In this document: in pieces, positions 1 to 7,847 of the stretch
How the letters are laid out: each line of letters starts with the position of its first letter
Numbering within the stretch: the stretch's first letter is position 1
NCBI GenBank assembly: GCA_900768525.1
Contig: CAAGDF010000065.1
Location: forward strand, 1 to 12,390
Origin: Clostridia bacterium
Lineage (GTDB): Bacteria > Bacillota > Clostridia > Christensenellales > Borkfalkiaceae
Direction of reading: 5' to 3'
DNA: 12,390 nucleotides
The notes under the pieces: model-generated
Seen by the model: only the letters and a program-made list of their open reading frames with translations
Database searches by the model: none
What the model was told of the DNA's origin: nothing
Made by a program: the position numbers and the translations under genes

Positions 1-19
1 ACGTGTGCTCTTCCGATCT
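1..19 (+). other. Illumina TruSeq adapter remnant at contig end
   Basis: Bases 1-19 read ACGTGTGCTCTTCCGATCT, which is the 3' end of the standard TruSeq read-2 adapter. This is sequencing-library sequence left untrimmed, not genome. The reading frame of the first gene runs through it, so the apparent GTG start at position 5 and its first five codons are artefacts. Real genomic sequence should begin at about position 20. Confidence 0.93.
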
Positions 20-712
20 ACCGGCGCGCTGCGCGAATACATTCAAAGCAAACGTTTCGGCAAAAGAATTGCCATGACCGTAGAAAACAGTTATTGGGAA
101 CAGGAAGCCCGCGAGGTATTCGACGGCGAAACGTCGCAGGCTACCAACGGTTACGGTAAACGTAATTTCAAATATATGCCTATCCCGAATTTTGTCGGCG
201 TTAACGGCATCGAAGATCAGACCAACACCGAACGCGTTCTTCCCGCTCAGTTTGCCGACAGCTATATTTGCCTCAGTGCAAAGAACAAAAACAAGAATGC
301 CGACGTTCAGGTAGAAATCGCAAAACTTTTCATTAAGTTCATGCAACAAAGATCTCAGCTTGTAAAATATACTAAGAATACAGGCTGTATAAGACCTTAT
401 ACTTACACCGTTTCGGCGGAAGAAAAAGCAACGTGCACTCCGTACACGCAAAGCCTTTTGACCTTCATCGAAGAGGGTGCTAAACTTGCGCCCAACCTGC
501 CTATAGCGGCAAAGCGTCGTTTATACAACGGCGAAATCGGGTTCTTTGAAGGCGAAAACGGTTTTGCATTCCGTGCAAAAGTAGGTACTTCGTCCTATAT
601 GGATCCGTTCACTTATTTCTATAAAAATGCGGATAAGACCATTGACAACGCGGTCGACGATATGACCAAGACTATAACCGATTTCTTAAAACAGGCGGGC
701 GCGCTCGCTTAA
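20..712 (+). CDS. Extracellular solute-binding protein of a sugar ABC transporter, C-terminal part (5' truncated)
   Basis: This is the C-terminal 230 residues of a periplasmic-type binding protein. In Gram-positive bacteria such proteins are lipid-anchored and deliver sugars to CUT1 permeases. The family call rests on the general pattern: a stretch like 'LPAQFADSYICLSAKNKN' followed by a helix typical of 'ka.A.kFikFm', a late aromatic-rich segment (SSYMDPFTYFYKNA), and an amphipathic C-terminal helix ending in DFLKQAGALA. Two permease genes lie directly downstream in the same orientation, which supports the call. The N-terminal lobe, signal peptide and lipobox are missing because the contig starts here behind adapter sequence. 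No start codon should be assigned. The bound sugar cannot be deduced. Codon use matches the downstream genes. Confidence 0.85.
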   Translation, partial: TGALREYIQSKRFGKRIAMTVENSYWEQEAREVFDGETSQATNGYGKRNFKYMPIPNFVGVNGIEDQTNTERVLPAQFADSYICLSAKNKNKNADVQVEIAKLFIKFMQQRSQLVKYTKNTGCIRPYTYTVSAEEKATCTPYTQSLLTFIEEGAKLAPNLPIAAKRRLYNGEIGFFEGENGFAFRAKVGTSSYMDPFTYFYKNADKTIDNAVDDMTKTITDFLKQAGALA

Positions 713-735
713 GCGGTTGATAAAAACAAGTATGC

Positions 736-773
736 GTTACTGCGACGAAAACAAAAAAAATCGTCGCGGTAAT
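736..773 (+). promoter_or_regulatory. Intercistronic 12-bp stem-loop between binding protein and permeases
   Basis: The arms at 737-748 (TTACTGCGACGA) and 761-772 (TCGTCGCGGTAA) pair over 12 bp with one T·G wobble. A further G·T pair at 736/773 is possible. The 12-base loop is almost all A. The hairpin begins 24 bases after the binding-protein stop codon. No T-run follows the 3' arm, so it is not a canonical intrinsic terminator. In CUT1 operons, hairpins at this place are known to stabilise the upstream binding-protein mRNA and lower permease expression (malE-malF is the model). That role is inferred here. Confidence 0.6.
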
Positions 774-861
774 ACGACTAAATACGGAACATACCGTGGT
801 TGTCCGCGGGTGGCGGCGACTGCGACCGACAAAAAATTTACACCATAAAACCGATAGAGTT

Positions 862-1872
862 ATGAGAGAAAAACCTTCTTTATTAAGCGGCGTCAAGTGG
901 TTTCTTTACGACGTAAAAGTTAAATTATTCGGGCGGTTTGAAAGAAACAAAAAACCTAAAGCCTACAACAAAAAGTTGGGGCAAAACGTATTTTTGTTCT
1001 TCTTCCTGCTTTTTCCGGTAGCGCAATTTCTTATATTTTATGTAGGCGTTGCGGCAAACACGCTGAAACTTGCTTTTCAGGTATGGGATGCGAACGAGCA
1101 AACTTATCTCTTTTCGTTTGAAACGTTCAAGCGCGCGTTCAACGAGTTTTTCGTTACGGGCGAGTTGTCGCTGCTTATAAAAAATTCGGCGATACAGTTT
1201 GCAACCAATTTGTTTATAGGCATGCCGCTGCAAATCATGGTTGCATACGTCGTGTTCAAGCAAGTTCCGCTTTCAAACGTATTCAAGGTAATACTGTTTA
1301 TGCCCAACATAATTTCAAGCCTTGTTTTCGTTATGTGCGCAAAAGTGCTTATACAAAAAGGTTTGCCGCAAATTCTTAACAATCCCGATCTATTGCTTCT
1401 CGATCCGTTCAGTTCGTCAAGTTTTTATTCGGTTTTGATTTTCGGAATGTGGATGAATTTCGCGGGCGGGCTGATAATTTATCTTTCGGCTATGTGCAGC
1501 ATATCCAAAGATATTATGGAATACGGACAACTCGAACACATGTCTTCGTTTAAAGAATTCTGGTACGTCGTTCTTCCGTCCATATTCCCGACTATAGTAA
1601 CCTACATAATCGTTGCTATTGCCGCATTCTTTACCAATTACGGGCATTTTTACTCGTTCTACGGCGGCGACGGCAGCGGTATTCAGGTGTATATGACGCT
1701 CGGCTTATACTTTTTCAAAAAGGTAGCGGGCGGGTTGAATACCCCGATGAGCGCGCTCCGTTCGGAATATCCCATCGTTTCGGCGTCGGGTATACTATTC
1801 ACGGCGATTGTTGCTCCGATAACTTTCTTAACCAAGCATTTGCTTGAAAAATACGGACCGAGCGAGGATTAA
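862..1872 (+). CDS. Carbohydrate ABC transporter permease, MalF/UgpA/LplB type
   Basis: Integral membrane subunit of a CUT1 sugar importer, 336 residues from ATG 862. Hydrophobic segments lie near residues 43-63, 107-131, 141-164, 188-211, 240-259 and 305-324, after a basic cytoplasmic N-terminus. The permease signature loop that docks on the ATPase is at residues 220-239 (E220 to P239). It reads EYGQLEH where the consensus is EAAxxDG, so both alanines and the conserved glycine are replaced (glycine by His226). The final LP is kept. The frame stays open upstream to GTG 796, but that stretch is basic and low-complexity, so ATG 862 is preferred. The Shine-Dalgarno signal there is poor (GATAGAG directly before the ATG), which with the preceding hairpin suggests weak initiation. 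The stop is 3 bases before the partner permease. Confidence 0.93.
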   Translation: MREKPSLLSGVKWFLYDVKVKLFGRFERNKKPKAYNKKLGQNVFLFFFLLFPVAQFLIFYVGVAANTLKLAFQVWDANEQTYLFSFETFKRAFNEFFVTGELSLLIKNSAIQFATNLFIGMPLQIMVAYVVFKQVPLSNVFKVILFMPNIISSLVFVMCAKVLIQKGLPQILNNPDLLLLDPFSSSSFYSVLIFGMWMNFAGGLIIYLSAMCSISKDIMEYGQLEHMSSFKEFWYVVLPSIFPTIVTYIIVAIAAFFTNYGHFYSFYGGDGSGIQVYMTLGLYFFKKVAGGLNTPMSALRSEYPIVSASGILFTAIVAPITFLTKHLLEKYGPSED

Positions 1873-1875
1873 AAT

Positions 1876-2769
1876 ATGAGTATCAGAAGAAAAAGTAAAA
1901 TATCCCGCAAAATGGATGCGTTTCAGATAGTGCTTTACGTCATCGTGGCGCTTTACTGCTTATCGATGGTGTACGTGTTGTTTTTCGGACTTATAAATTC
2001 GCTTAAAGATCCTACCGATTACGAGTGGCTCAATCCTTTCGGGTTTCCGCATGCCGAGTTCGGCTGGCAGTTCAAAAACTATATCGACGTACTCAGCGAA
2101 TTCAAAGTTTCGAGCATGAACATGGGCGGCGACGAAATAGGTTTGTGGCAAATGTTTTTAAATTCGCTGCTGTATGCCGTTTTCATGGCACTCTTTAACA
2201 TGGCTACTCAGATAATGATGGCATACGCTACGGCAAAATACGATTTCAAGTTAAAACCGTTGCTTTACGGCGTTGCCGTGGTAGTTATGCTTCTTCCCAT
2301 AATCGGCTCGCTTGCAGCCGAGGTTCAGATGGCTAATACCTTTAACTTCACGAACAATTTGCTCGGTATTTGCCTTATGAAATGTAAATATGCAGGGCTG
2401 TATTTTCTTGTGTTTTACGCAACGTTCAGGGGTGTTTCCTGGACGTATGCCGAAGCCGCTCAGATAGACGGCGCGGGACATTTCAAAATCTTTATAGAGA
2501 TAATGCTTCCGCTTATAAAGAGTACGGCTTTCGCGGTGTTCATACTGTTGTTCATAGAATTCTGGAACGATTATTACACCCCGATGATATTCCTGCCGCA
2601 AGCTCCCACGATGTCCTACGGCTTGTTTGTATTCCAGACCGACAACAGGGCAAGTACCCCCATTCAACTTGCGGCATGTTTGCTGACTTGTTTACCCATT
2701 CTCGTGCTGTTCGTTGCGTTCAAAGATAAAATCATGGGTAACGTAACGATGGGCGGAATTAAAGGTTGA
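1876..2769 (+). CDS. Carbohydrate ABC transporter permease, MalG/UgpE/LplC type
   Basis: Second membrane subunit of the same CUT1 importer, 297 residues. Hydrophobic segments lie near residues 15-38, 95-118, 128-148, 160-181, 214-232 and 262-281. The signature loop is canonical: EAAQIDGAG from E193 to G201, ending at L211-P212. The C-terminus (MGNVTMGGIKG) resembles the usual MalG-family ending. A GAGG at 1864-1867, inside the end of the upstream permease gene, sits 8 bases before the ATG. This and the 3-base spacing fit translational coupling and equal output of the two permeases. No ABC ATPase gene follows, so the pair presumably uses a shared ATPase encoded elsewhere. Confidence 0.95.
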   Translation: MSIRRKSKISRKMDAFQIVLYVIVALYCLSMVYVLFFGLINSLKDPTDYEWLNPFGFPHAEFGWQFKNYIDVLSEFKVSSMNMGGDEIGLWQMFLNSLLYAVFMALFNMATQIMMAYATAKYDFKLKPLLYGVAVVVMLLPIIGSLAAEVQMANTFNFTNNLLGICLMKCKYAGLYFLVFYATFRGVSWTYAEAAQIDGAGHFKIFIEIMLPLIKSTAFAVFILLFIEFWNDYYTPMIFLPQAPTMSYGLFVFQTDNRASTPIQLAACLLTCLPILVLFVAFKDKIMGNVTMGGIKG

Positions 2770-2788
2770 TTACCGATAGGAGAATTAA

Positions 2789-4786
2789 ATGATGAAGAAA
2801 AAAATGTCATTGACAAAAGCGTGCGCGCTCGTCTTTATGCTTTGCGCGTTGGTTTTCGGCTCGGCGGGGTTCGTGCTTAACGCGCGCGCCGACCAAAAAC
2901 AAATAATGTCCGTAACGGTAGAGATCGATTACGGCGATTACGACGGCAACGACCTGCCGAGCGGCATGGTCGGCAAGTCGTATCCCGTATTTGCTTATAC
3001 CGCCACCGATAACGCGGGCAATCCCGTATCGGACGTGCGCATAACGGTTAAAAACCCGAACGGCGAAATCGTTCCGCAAAAGGGCGGAAGATTTGAAACC
3101 GCGGTAAAGGGCGAATACACAATTTCCTATGTTGCCGTAAGCGGCATAGTAAGCACCGAAAAAACAGTTAAAATAACCGTAAAAGAATATACCGATACGA
3201 TGGTTTATTCCGCCGACAAAGAAAGCGTTCCGCAGACGGTCGAAACGGGCGACGTTGTTATCGCCGATTTCGGCAGTTTTTCGGGCGGGGTAGGCGATCT
3301 TACGTTTGAAACCGTTTTAAAACTCGGCGGAGAAAACGTTGATTTCACCGAAACCGAAAACGGTATTTATTTCATACCCGAAAAGAGCGGCGAGTACACT
3401 CTCGTTCATTCGGCGTACGATTTCGTTGCCGATAAAAAAACGGTTGAAAAGACGATAACCGTTACCGACAGCGATATTCCCGTAATGCAAAAACCGTCGC
3501 TGCCTGAGTCGGCAATAAGCGGCGAAACGCTTGAATTGCCGCTTACCGACGGCGTTTTGTACCGTAACGGCGCAAAATACTATTTGCCCGTAAGCGTTTA
3601 TTACGACGGAGCGGAGGTCGGTTCGGATATGCAGGTCAAAGACCTTAAAGCAGGCGCACACACCGTTAAATATGAGTGCGTAAGTCCGCTTACTTCCGCT
3701 AAAAAAGCCGAATATACTTTCAATCTTACGGTAAAAGATAAAAATCAGGCGGCAGGCTCGCGTCTTTTCGATAATTATTTCGATTTCGATAATTGCGAAC
3801 CGTTCACGACGGACAGCCGCGCTTACGGCGTTCGCATCGGCGCAACCGACAAAGCGTCGTTCGCTTTCTCGCGCGCGATACCCGTCGAATATATCAATTT
3901 CGATATCAGCACGACCGCGGGTATATCTTCGTATTCCGAAATTTACATGGTCATAACCGACAGCAAAACCGCCGCAGACTGCGTAAAAGTGAAAATTAAA
4001 CGCCTTGCTTCGTACGAAAATTTGTGGATAGCTTACGACGACGAAAACAAGTCGCTTATAAACGGCGATAACGGTGCAGTGCTCGAACAAATCTCCTCTT
4101 ATGCGGACGGCAGAACATTCGAGGGCTTCAAAAGCGGTAAGGCGTATATCTCTTTCGAGGTAAACGGCGTTAAAAAGCAAATCGAACTCACTTTAAGAAA
4201 AATCGCATCCAATATTATAACCACCGATTCTACCGACTATGCCGCACCCGGGTTCTATACGGATAACGATTACCGCGCGGTTTACGTTTCGTATATCGGT
4301 CATTCGGTATACCTTCCCGAACTCAAGGCGTTCGACCTTCTCGATAACGACGTTACCGTAACGCTCACGCTGTACGACGATAGCGGAATTATCTATCAGG
4401 GCAAGGGCGGTTACACGTTCAATATAACAAAGAGCGGCGAATATATGGCTGAATATTATGCAACCGATTCTTACGGCAATACGAAACCGCAGGTTTCCAC
4501 CATTTACGTAGCCGATCAGGTTTCGCCCGTAATAAAAGTTTCGGGCATTAAAGCTCGGGTAAGCGTAGGCGAAGAGATCGCTTTGCCCGTAGCCGAAATC
4601 AGCGATAACGACACCGCAACCGATAAAATAACGAGCTATATTTACGTTGTAAAAGGCAATAACGAAAAGAAACTCGTAAGCGGCTCTTACAAGTTTGAAG
4701 AAGCGGGCAAGTATATAATCCGCTATGCCGCATACGATAAAAACCAAAACTACACCGTCGTCGAATTTACGGTAATTTGCAAATAA
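2789..4786 (+). CDS. Secreted multi-domain Ig-like surface protein
   Basis: A 665-residue exported protein. Residues 1-34 form a signal peptide (basic MMKKK, hydrophobic core, likely cut after ARA at residue 34). There is no lipobox. Five Ig-like beta-sandwich modules are suggested by five copies of a 'G.Y...Y.A.D'-type strand: GEYTISYVAV (108), GEYTLVHSAYD (201), GAHTVKYECVS (289), GEYMAEYYATD (550) and GKYIIRYAAYD (640). Between modules three and four, residues about 325-472 form a different, probably beta-rich region that could be a carbohydrate-binding or LamG-like domain, though no family is recognised. No LPXTG motif, SLH domain or C-terminal membrane segment is visible, so its attachment to the cell is unexplained. 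The start is fixed by AGGAG at 2778-2782; ATG 2792 is an alternative. It lies 19 bases after the permease gene and 12 before the DUF4838 gene. Confidence 0.85.
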   Translation: MMKKKMSLTKACALVFMLCALVFGSAGFVLNARADQKQIMSVTVEIDYGDYDGNDLPSGMVGKSYPVFAYTATDNAGNPVSDVRITVKNPNGEIVPQKGGRFETAVKGEYTISYVAVSGIVSTEKTVKITVKEYTDTMVYSADKESVPQTVETGDVVIADFGSFSGGVGDLTFETVLKLGGENVDFTETENGIYFIPEKSGEYTLVHSAYDFVADKKTVEKTITVTDSDIPVMQKPSLPESAISGETLELPLTDGVLYRNGAKYYLPVSVYYDGAEVGSDMQVKDLKAGAHTVKYECVSPLTSAKKAEYTFNLTVKDKNQAAGSRLFDNYFDFDNCEPFTTDSRAYGVRIGATDKASFAFSRAIPVEYINFDISTTAGISSYSEIYMVITDSKTAADCVKVKIKRLASYENLWIAYDDENKSLINGDNGAVLEQISSYADGRTFEGFKSGKAYISFEVNGVKKQIELTLRKIASNIITTDSTDYAAPGFYTDNDYRAVYVSYIGHSVYLPELKAFDLLDNDVTVTLTLYDDSGIIYQGKGGYTFNITKSGEYMAEYYATDSYGNTKPQVSTIYVADQVSPVIKVSGIKARVSVGEEIALPVAEISDNDTATDKITSYIYVVKGNNEKKLVSGSYKFEEAGKYIIRYAAYDKNQNYTVVEFTVICK

Positions 4787-4798
4787 GGGGATAATAGT

Positions 4799-7213
4799 AT
4801 GAAAAAGATATTGATTTTTGCTTTATGCGCTATGACCGTGTTAGGTTCGGTTTTCGCGGGGTGCAACGGCACGACTCCCGCTGCGGACGACGTAGTCGAA
4901 GAAAAGCCCACGACGATCGGCGACGAACCGATTTCCTTCGGCGATACGAACGAATATTTCGTTAAGGACGGCGCAAGTTCTTATAAAATAGTAGTAAGCG
5001 CGGACGCGGGCAAGGTGGAAAAGTACGCCGCCGAAGAAATTAAATATTTCATCGAAAAATCTACGGCGGTGAGCCTGCCGATAGCAACCGACGCCGAAGT
5101 TTCTTATAACAACGACGGCAAATATATCTCCGTCGGCGAGAACAAACTGCTTGCCGCGCAAACGGATATAACAGTCGATTACGAAGAACTCGGCGAGAAC
5201 GGCGTTACCGTAAATACAAAGGGCAACTGCGTGTATTTGTCGGGCGCAACCGAAAACGGCACGCTCTTTGCCGCTTACAGATTTTTGCATTATCAGGTAG
5301 GCTATAACGCCTATGCTTACGACTGCGTAGAGGTCGATTATTACACGACTTTAAAACTTAAAGACATAAGTTATAAACACGTTCCGTCGCTCGGTCTTAC
5401 TACCGCGGAGGACGGCGAACTGTCGGGCGAAGAAAAAGTTACCGATGCTATGCGTATGTATATCTACGCGTCTAAAAACGGCGGTTACGATTTTAACGGC
5501 AATTTGTATAACGGACTTTGGTGTCATACAACTCCGTACCTCGTATCGCAGGATCTCGACGCTCCGCGCGTAAAAACCGCCGAAGCCGAAGAAACCGCCG
5601 CTAAGCTGGACGAATTAAAGGAAACTCTTTGCCAAACTTATAACTATAAGGAAGTAAACCGCGAACTCGTTCCCGCCGAAAACGCGGATACCGCGGGCTA
5701 CGAAAACTTTATGAAAGGTTTCAACAAAGCCGCGGAAACGCTTTTCGCATCCACAAGATCTTCGCAGGAAAGCATAAACAGCGAAGTTCTCAATATGTAC
5801 AAGTACATTCTCGATAGAAAGAGAAACATCGTTCCGCAGTACGTTCAGAAAACTACCGTAAACGATAAGGGCGAAACCGTTCCCGTAATCGAAAACGGCA
5901 ACTATGTTTACGAAACCGACGCGGACGGCAATCCAATTTTAAAGACCGACGAAAACGGCAAACCCGTTTCGGACGTGGCGGGCTTTACCGCTTACGAAAA
6001 TGGTTGGAACGCCGCGTATGCAAGCGGTAACTACCACGTCGGCGCAGAATGGCAAAGAAACGTCAAGAGCATAAGGCTTTGGAACAACAGACAGGTTTGT
6101 TATTCCAAGCAGGAAGCCATCGACCTTGCGTCGAACAAACTTATAAACAACTATATAAACACCGCAAGCGGTCCGTATCTCATGCTCGGCGTAACCGACG
6201 GCATCGGTTCGTGCGATTGCGATGAATGCAGGGAAAACGAAACTTTATACGGCGGTGCGGCAGGCGTGCAAATGCGCTTTATGAACGCCGTTGCCCGCAA
6301 CGTAGAGGCATATATGGACGAAAACGGCATAAACAAGACCATTTATCTTGTAGCGTTCGCGTACTATTCGTATCGTCAACCGCCCGTAAAACTCGTTAAC
6401 GGCGAATACGTTGCGGTAGACGAAAGCGTTATTCCCAAAAAGGACGGCAAGGTGAGAGTAGGCGTTATGTACACGCCTATCGAAGCGTGCTACACGCACC
6501 CCATAAGCGACGAAGTCGAAACTTGCGACAAGAACGCGCAAATCGCCGAAGAAATGAAAGCATGGGCGTCCATCGCCGACTACCTCATGATGTATTCTTA
6601 CGGAACGAACTTCCAGGCATATAAGTATCATTTCAACAACTGGTCGCATATCGGCGATTCCATAAGATTTTACGAAAAGTGCGGGCTTAAGTATTATTTT
6701 GAACAGGCATGCGCTCAAAACGATATATCGCCTATGTCGTCTATGCGTGCCTATGTTCGTTCAAAACTTGCTTGGAACTCGGCATATAACACGCAGGATC
6801 TTATCGACGAATTCATCGAACACTACTACGGCGACGGCGCGGAAAGCGTAAAACAGTATTTCGGCGCGGTTATGGAAAACTTTGAAAGAATTTACACTAT
6901 CGACGGCACCGAAGATCAGAACATTTATTACAGCAAGATTACAAACAACGAAAGTTGGACGCGTTCGCTTGTAAAAGAACTTCAAAGCTATCTCGAAAAA
7001 GCCGATTATAAGATCGACATGGGCAGCTCTAATCGGAAAGACGTTTATAAAGAACGTGTTTTCAGAGAGTACTTCCTGCTTAAAGATTGCGAATATATGA
7101 AATATTCGGGGTATCTCAATCAGGAAGAATACGACGAACTCGAACGCCTCGTAATGTACGGACGAGAAAAATATAATGCTTATTTAAGCACGGAGAAAAC
7201 AAACAATGGTTAA
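4799..7213 (+). CDS. DUF4838 domain lipoprotein, putative glycan-acting enzyme
   Basis: An 804-residue lipoprotein with lipobox VFAGC and Cys22 as the predicted lipidation site. Residues about 45-190 resemble the alpha/beta domain that precedes the barrel in GH67/GH20-like enzymes (AAEEIKYFIEKSTAVSLPI, then ENGTLFAAYRFL). The DUF4838 region follows: WCHTTPYLV at 241-249, then QVCYSKQEA from 432 and LGVTDGIGSCDCDECRENE around 463-481, with C472, C474 and C477 forming the family's characteristic C-x-C-x2-C cluster. The C-terminal helical part includes WNSAYNTQDLIDEFIEHYYG, also typical. The stretch between HTTPYLV and QVCYSKQ is about 180 residues, longer than I expect for the family, and holds a repeat-like acidic segment (DADGNPILKTDENGKP). 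Family members are usually treated as glycoside-hydrolase-like, but activity is not established and no catalytic pair can be assigned. AAGGGG at 4785-4790 supports the start. Confidence 0.85.
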   Translation: MKKILIFALCAMTVLGSVFAGCNGTTPAADDVVEEKPTTIGDEPISFGDTNEYFVKDGASSYKIVVSADAGKVEKYAAEEIKYFIEKSTAVSLPIATDAEVSYNNDGKYISVGENKLLAAQTDITVDYEELGENGVTVNTKGNCVYLSGATENGTLFAAYRFLHYQVGYNAYAYDCVEVDYYTTLKLKDISYKHVPSLGLTTAEDGELSGEEKVTDAMRMYIYASKNGGYDFNGNLYNGLWCHTTPYLVSQDLDAPRVKTAEAEETAAKLDELKETLCQTYNYKEVNRELVPAENADTAGYENFMKGFNKAAETLFASTRSSQESINSEVLNMYKYILDRKRNIVPQYVQKTTVNDKGETVPVIENGNYVYETDADGNPILKTDENGKPVSDVAGFTAYENGWNAAYASGNYHVGAEWQRNVKSIRLWNNRQVCYSKQEAIDLASNKLINNYINTASGPYLMLGVTDGIGSCDCDECRENETLYGGAAGVQMRFMNAVARNVEAYMDENGINKTIYLVAFAYYSYRQPPVKLVNGEYVAVDESVIPKKDGKVRVGVMYTPIEACYTHPISDEVETCDKNAQIAEEMKAWASIADYLMMYSYGTNFQAYKYHFNNWSHIGDSIRFYEKCGLKYYFEQACAQNDISPMSSMRAYVRSKLAWNSAYNTQDLIDEFIEHYYGDGAESVKQYFGAVMENFERIYTIDGTEDQNIYYSKITNNESWTRSLVKELQSYLEKADYKIDMGSSNRKDVYKERVFREYFLLKDCEYMKYSGYLNQEEYDELERLVMYGREKYNAYLSTEKTNNG
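7192..7195 (+). promoter_or_regulatory. Ribosome binding site inside the upstream gene
   Basis: GGAG lies 10 bases before ATG 7206 and within the last codons of the DUF4838 gene. It supports starting the next gene at 7206, which gives an 8-base overlap with the DUF4838 stop (TAA 7211-7213). Translational coupling is likely. Confidence 0.6.
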
Positions 7214-7835
7214 AACGAAAAGAATAATAAGTTTGTTAATTGCCGTAATATCGGCGCTCGGCGTATGTTTCTTAACCGCTTGCAAGACCGCGCCCGACGA
7301 CGGCGGCGAAGCGGACGGTAAAATCACCTATAGCTTTGCGATAAGCAAAACGGCGGTCACGCTCGAAGCGGGGCAAAGCGAAAAACTTGAATGCAGTTAC
7401 GGCGATAAGAGGATAATTTTTTCAAGTTCCGACGATAAAATCGCAACCGTTTCCAAAAACGGAACGATCAATGCGGTTTCCGCGGGCGTAGCGTATATCA
7501 CCGCTAAAGCCGACGGCGTCGACGGAGCGGAAAAAATGTGCAAAGTTACCGTGGTTAAGTACGAATATTCGGTTGAAATCGACCGCGAAGCAAGCATTAC
7601 GGCGGTAATAAAGGACAAAGCTGTTACGCTCGATTTTGTCGCAGTCGTATACAAAGACGGCGAAAAATCCGATCTTATCGTAAACTTTACGGTAAGTCCC
7701 GCGGGTGCAAACCTCGTTGCAAACGGCAACGCCGCAAGAGTTACTTTCTCGGCTGCGGGCGAATACACGGTTAAAGCGGCATATGCGGGCAAAACCGCAA
7801 CCGTAACGGTAAAAGTAGTAAACAACGTTGCATAA
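7206..7835 (+). CDS. Small Ig-like (Big_2) lipoprotein
   Basis: A 209-residue lipoprotein with a clear lipobox LTAC (Cys26) and a short acidic linker. Two Ig-like modules follow. The first, about residues 42-116, is a Big_2-type domain: ISKTAVTLEAGQSEKL, then SSSDDKIATVSKNGTINAVSAGVAYITA. The second, about 118-207, ends in GEYTVKAAYAGKTATVTVKVV. There is no enzyme motif, so it is most likely a structural or binding protein on the outer face of the membrane. Its whole layout (lipobox, Big_2, second Ig module) matches the first 190 residues of the next gene's product, which suggests the two are paralogues. It overlaps the DUF4838 gene by 8 bases and ends 12 bases before the next start. The ligand is unknown. 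Confidence 0.85.
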   Translation: MVKTKRIISLLIAVISALGVCFLTACKTAPDDGGEADGKITYSFAISKTAVTLEAGQSEKLECSYGDKRIIFSSSDDKIATVSKNGTINAVSAGVAYITAKADGVDGAEKMCKVTVVKYEYSVEIDREASITAVIKDKAVTLDFVAVVYKDGEKSDLIVNFTVSPAGANLVANGNAARVTFSAAGEYTVKAAYAGKTATVTVKVVNNVA

Positions 7836-7837
7836 GT

Positions 7838-7841
7838 GAGG
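7838..7841 (+). promoter_or_regulatory. Ribosome binding site that decides the start of the LRR lipoprotein
   Basis: GAGG is 6 bases before ATG 7848 and overlaps the in-frame GTG at 7836. A start at 7836 would leave the gene with no usable Shine-Dalgarno at normal distance and would add four non-signal residues, so ATG 7848 (MMKKIS...) is preferred. Confidence 0.65.
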
Positions 7842-7847
7842 ACGGAA

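Noticed and set aside
737..772. Intrinsic terminator after the binding-protein gene
   Set aside because: The stem is strong, but no T-run follows on the plus strand. The T-run seen on the minus strand is in the loop, not after the stem. The permeases belong with the binding protein.
796..861. A 22-codon N-terminal extension of the MalF-like permease from GTG 796
   Set aside because: The extension is Arg/Lys/His-rich, unlike permease N-termini, and has no convincing ribosome binding site. ATG 862 gives a normal basic N-terminus before the first membrane segment, although its own ribosome binding site is weak.
3317..4180. A 287-codon open frame on the minus strand
   Set aside because: It lies entirely within the Ig-protein gene, antisense to it. 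Its protein is rich in Arg, Phe, Ile and Val with no recognisable domain, as expected for a frame kept open by the codon bias of the real gene.
7836..7847. GTG 7836 as the start of the LRR lipoprotein
   Set aside because: The likely Shine-Dalgarno GAGG (7838-7841) overlaps this codon, and ATG 7848 begins a standard MMKK lipoprotein signal.
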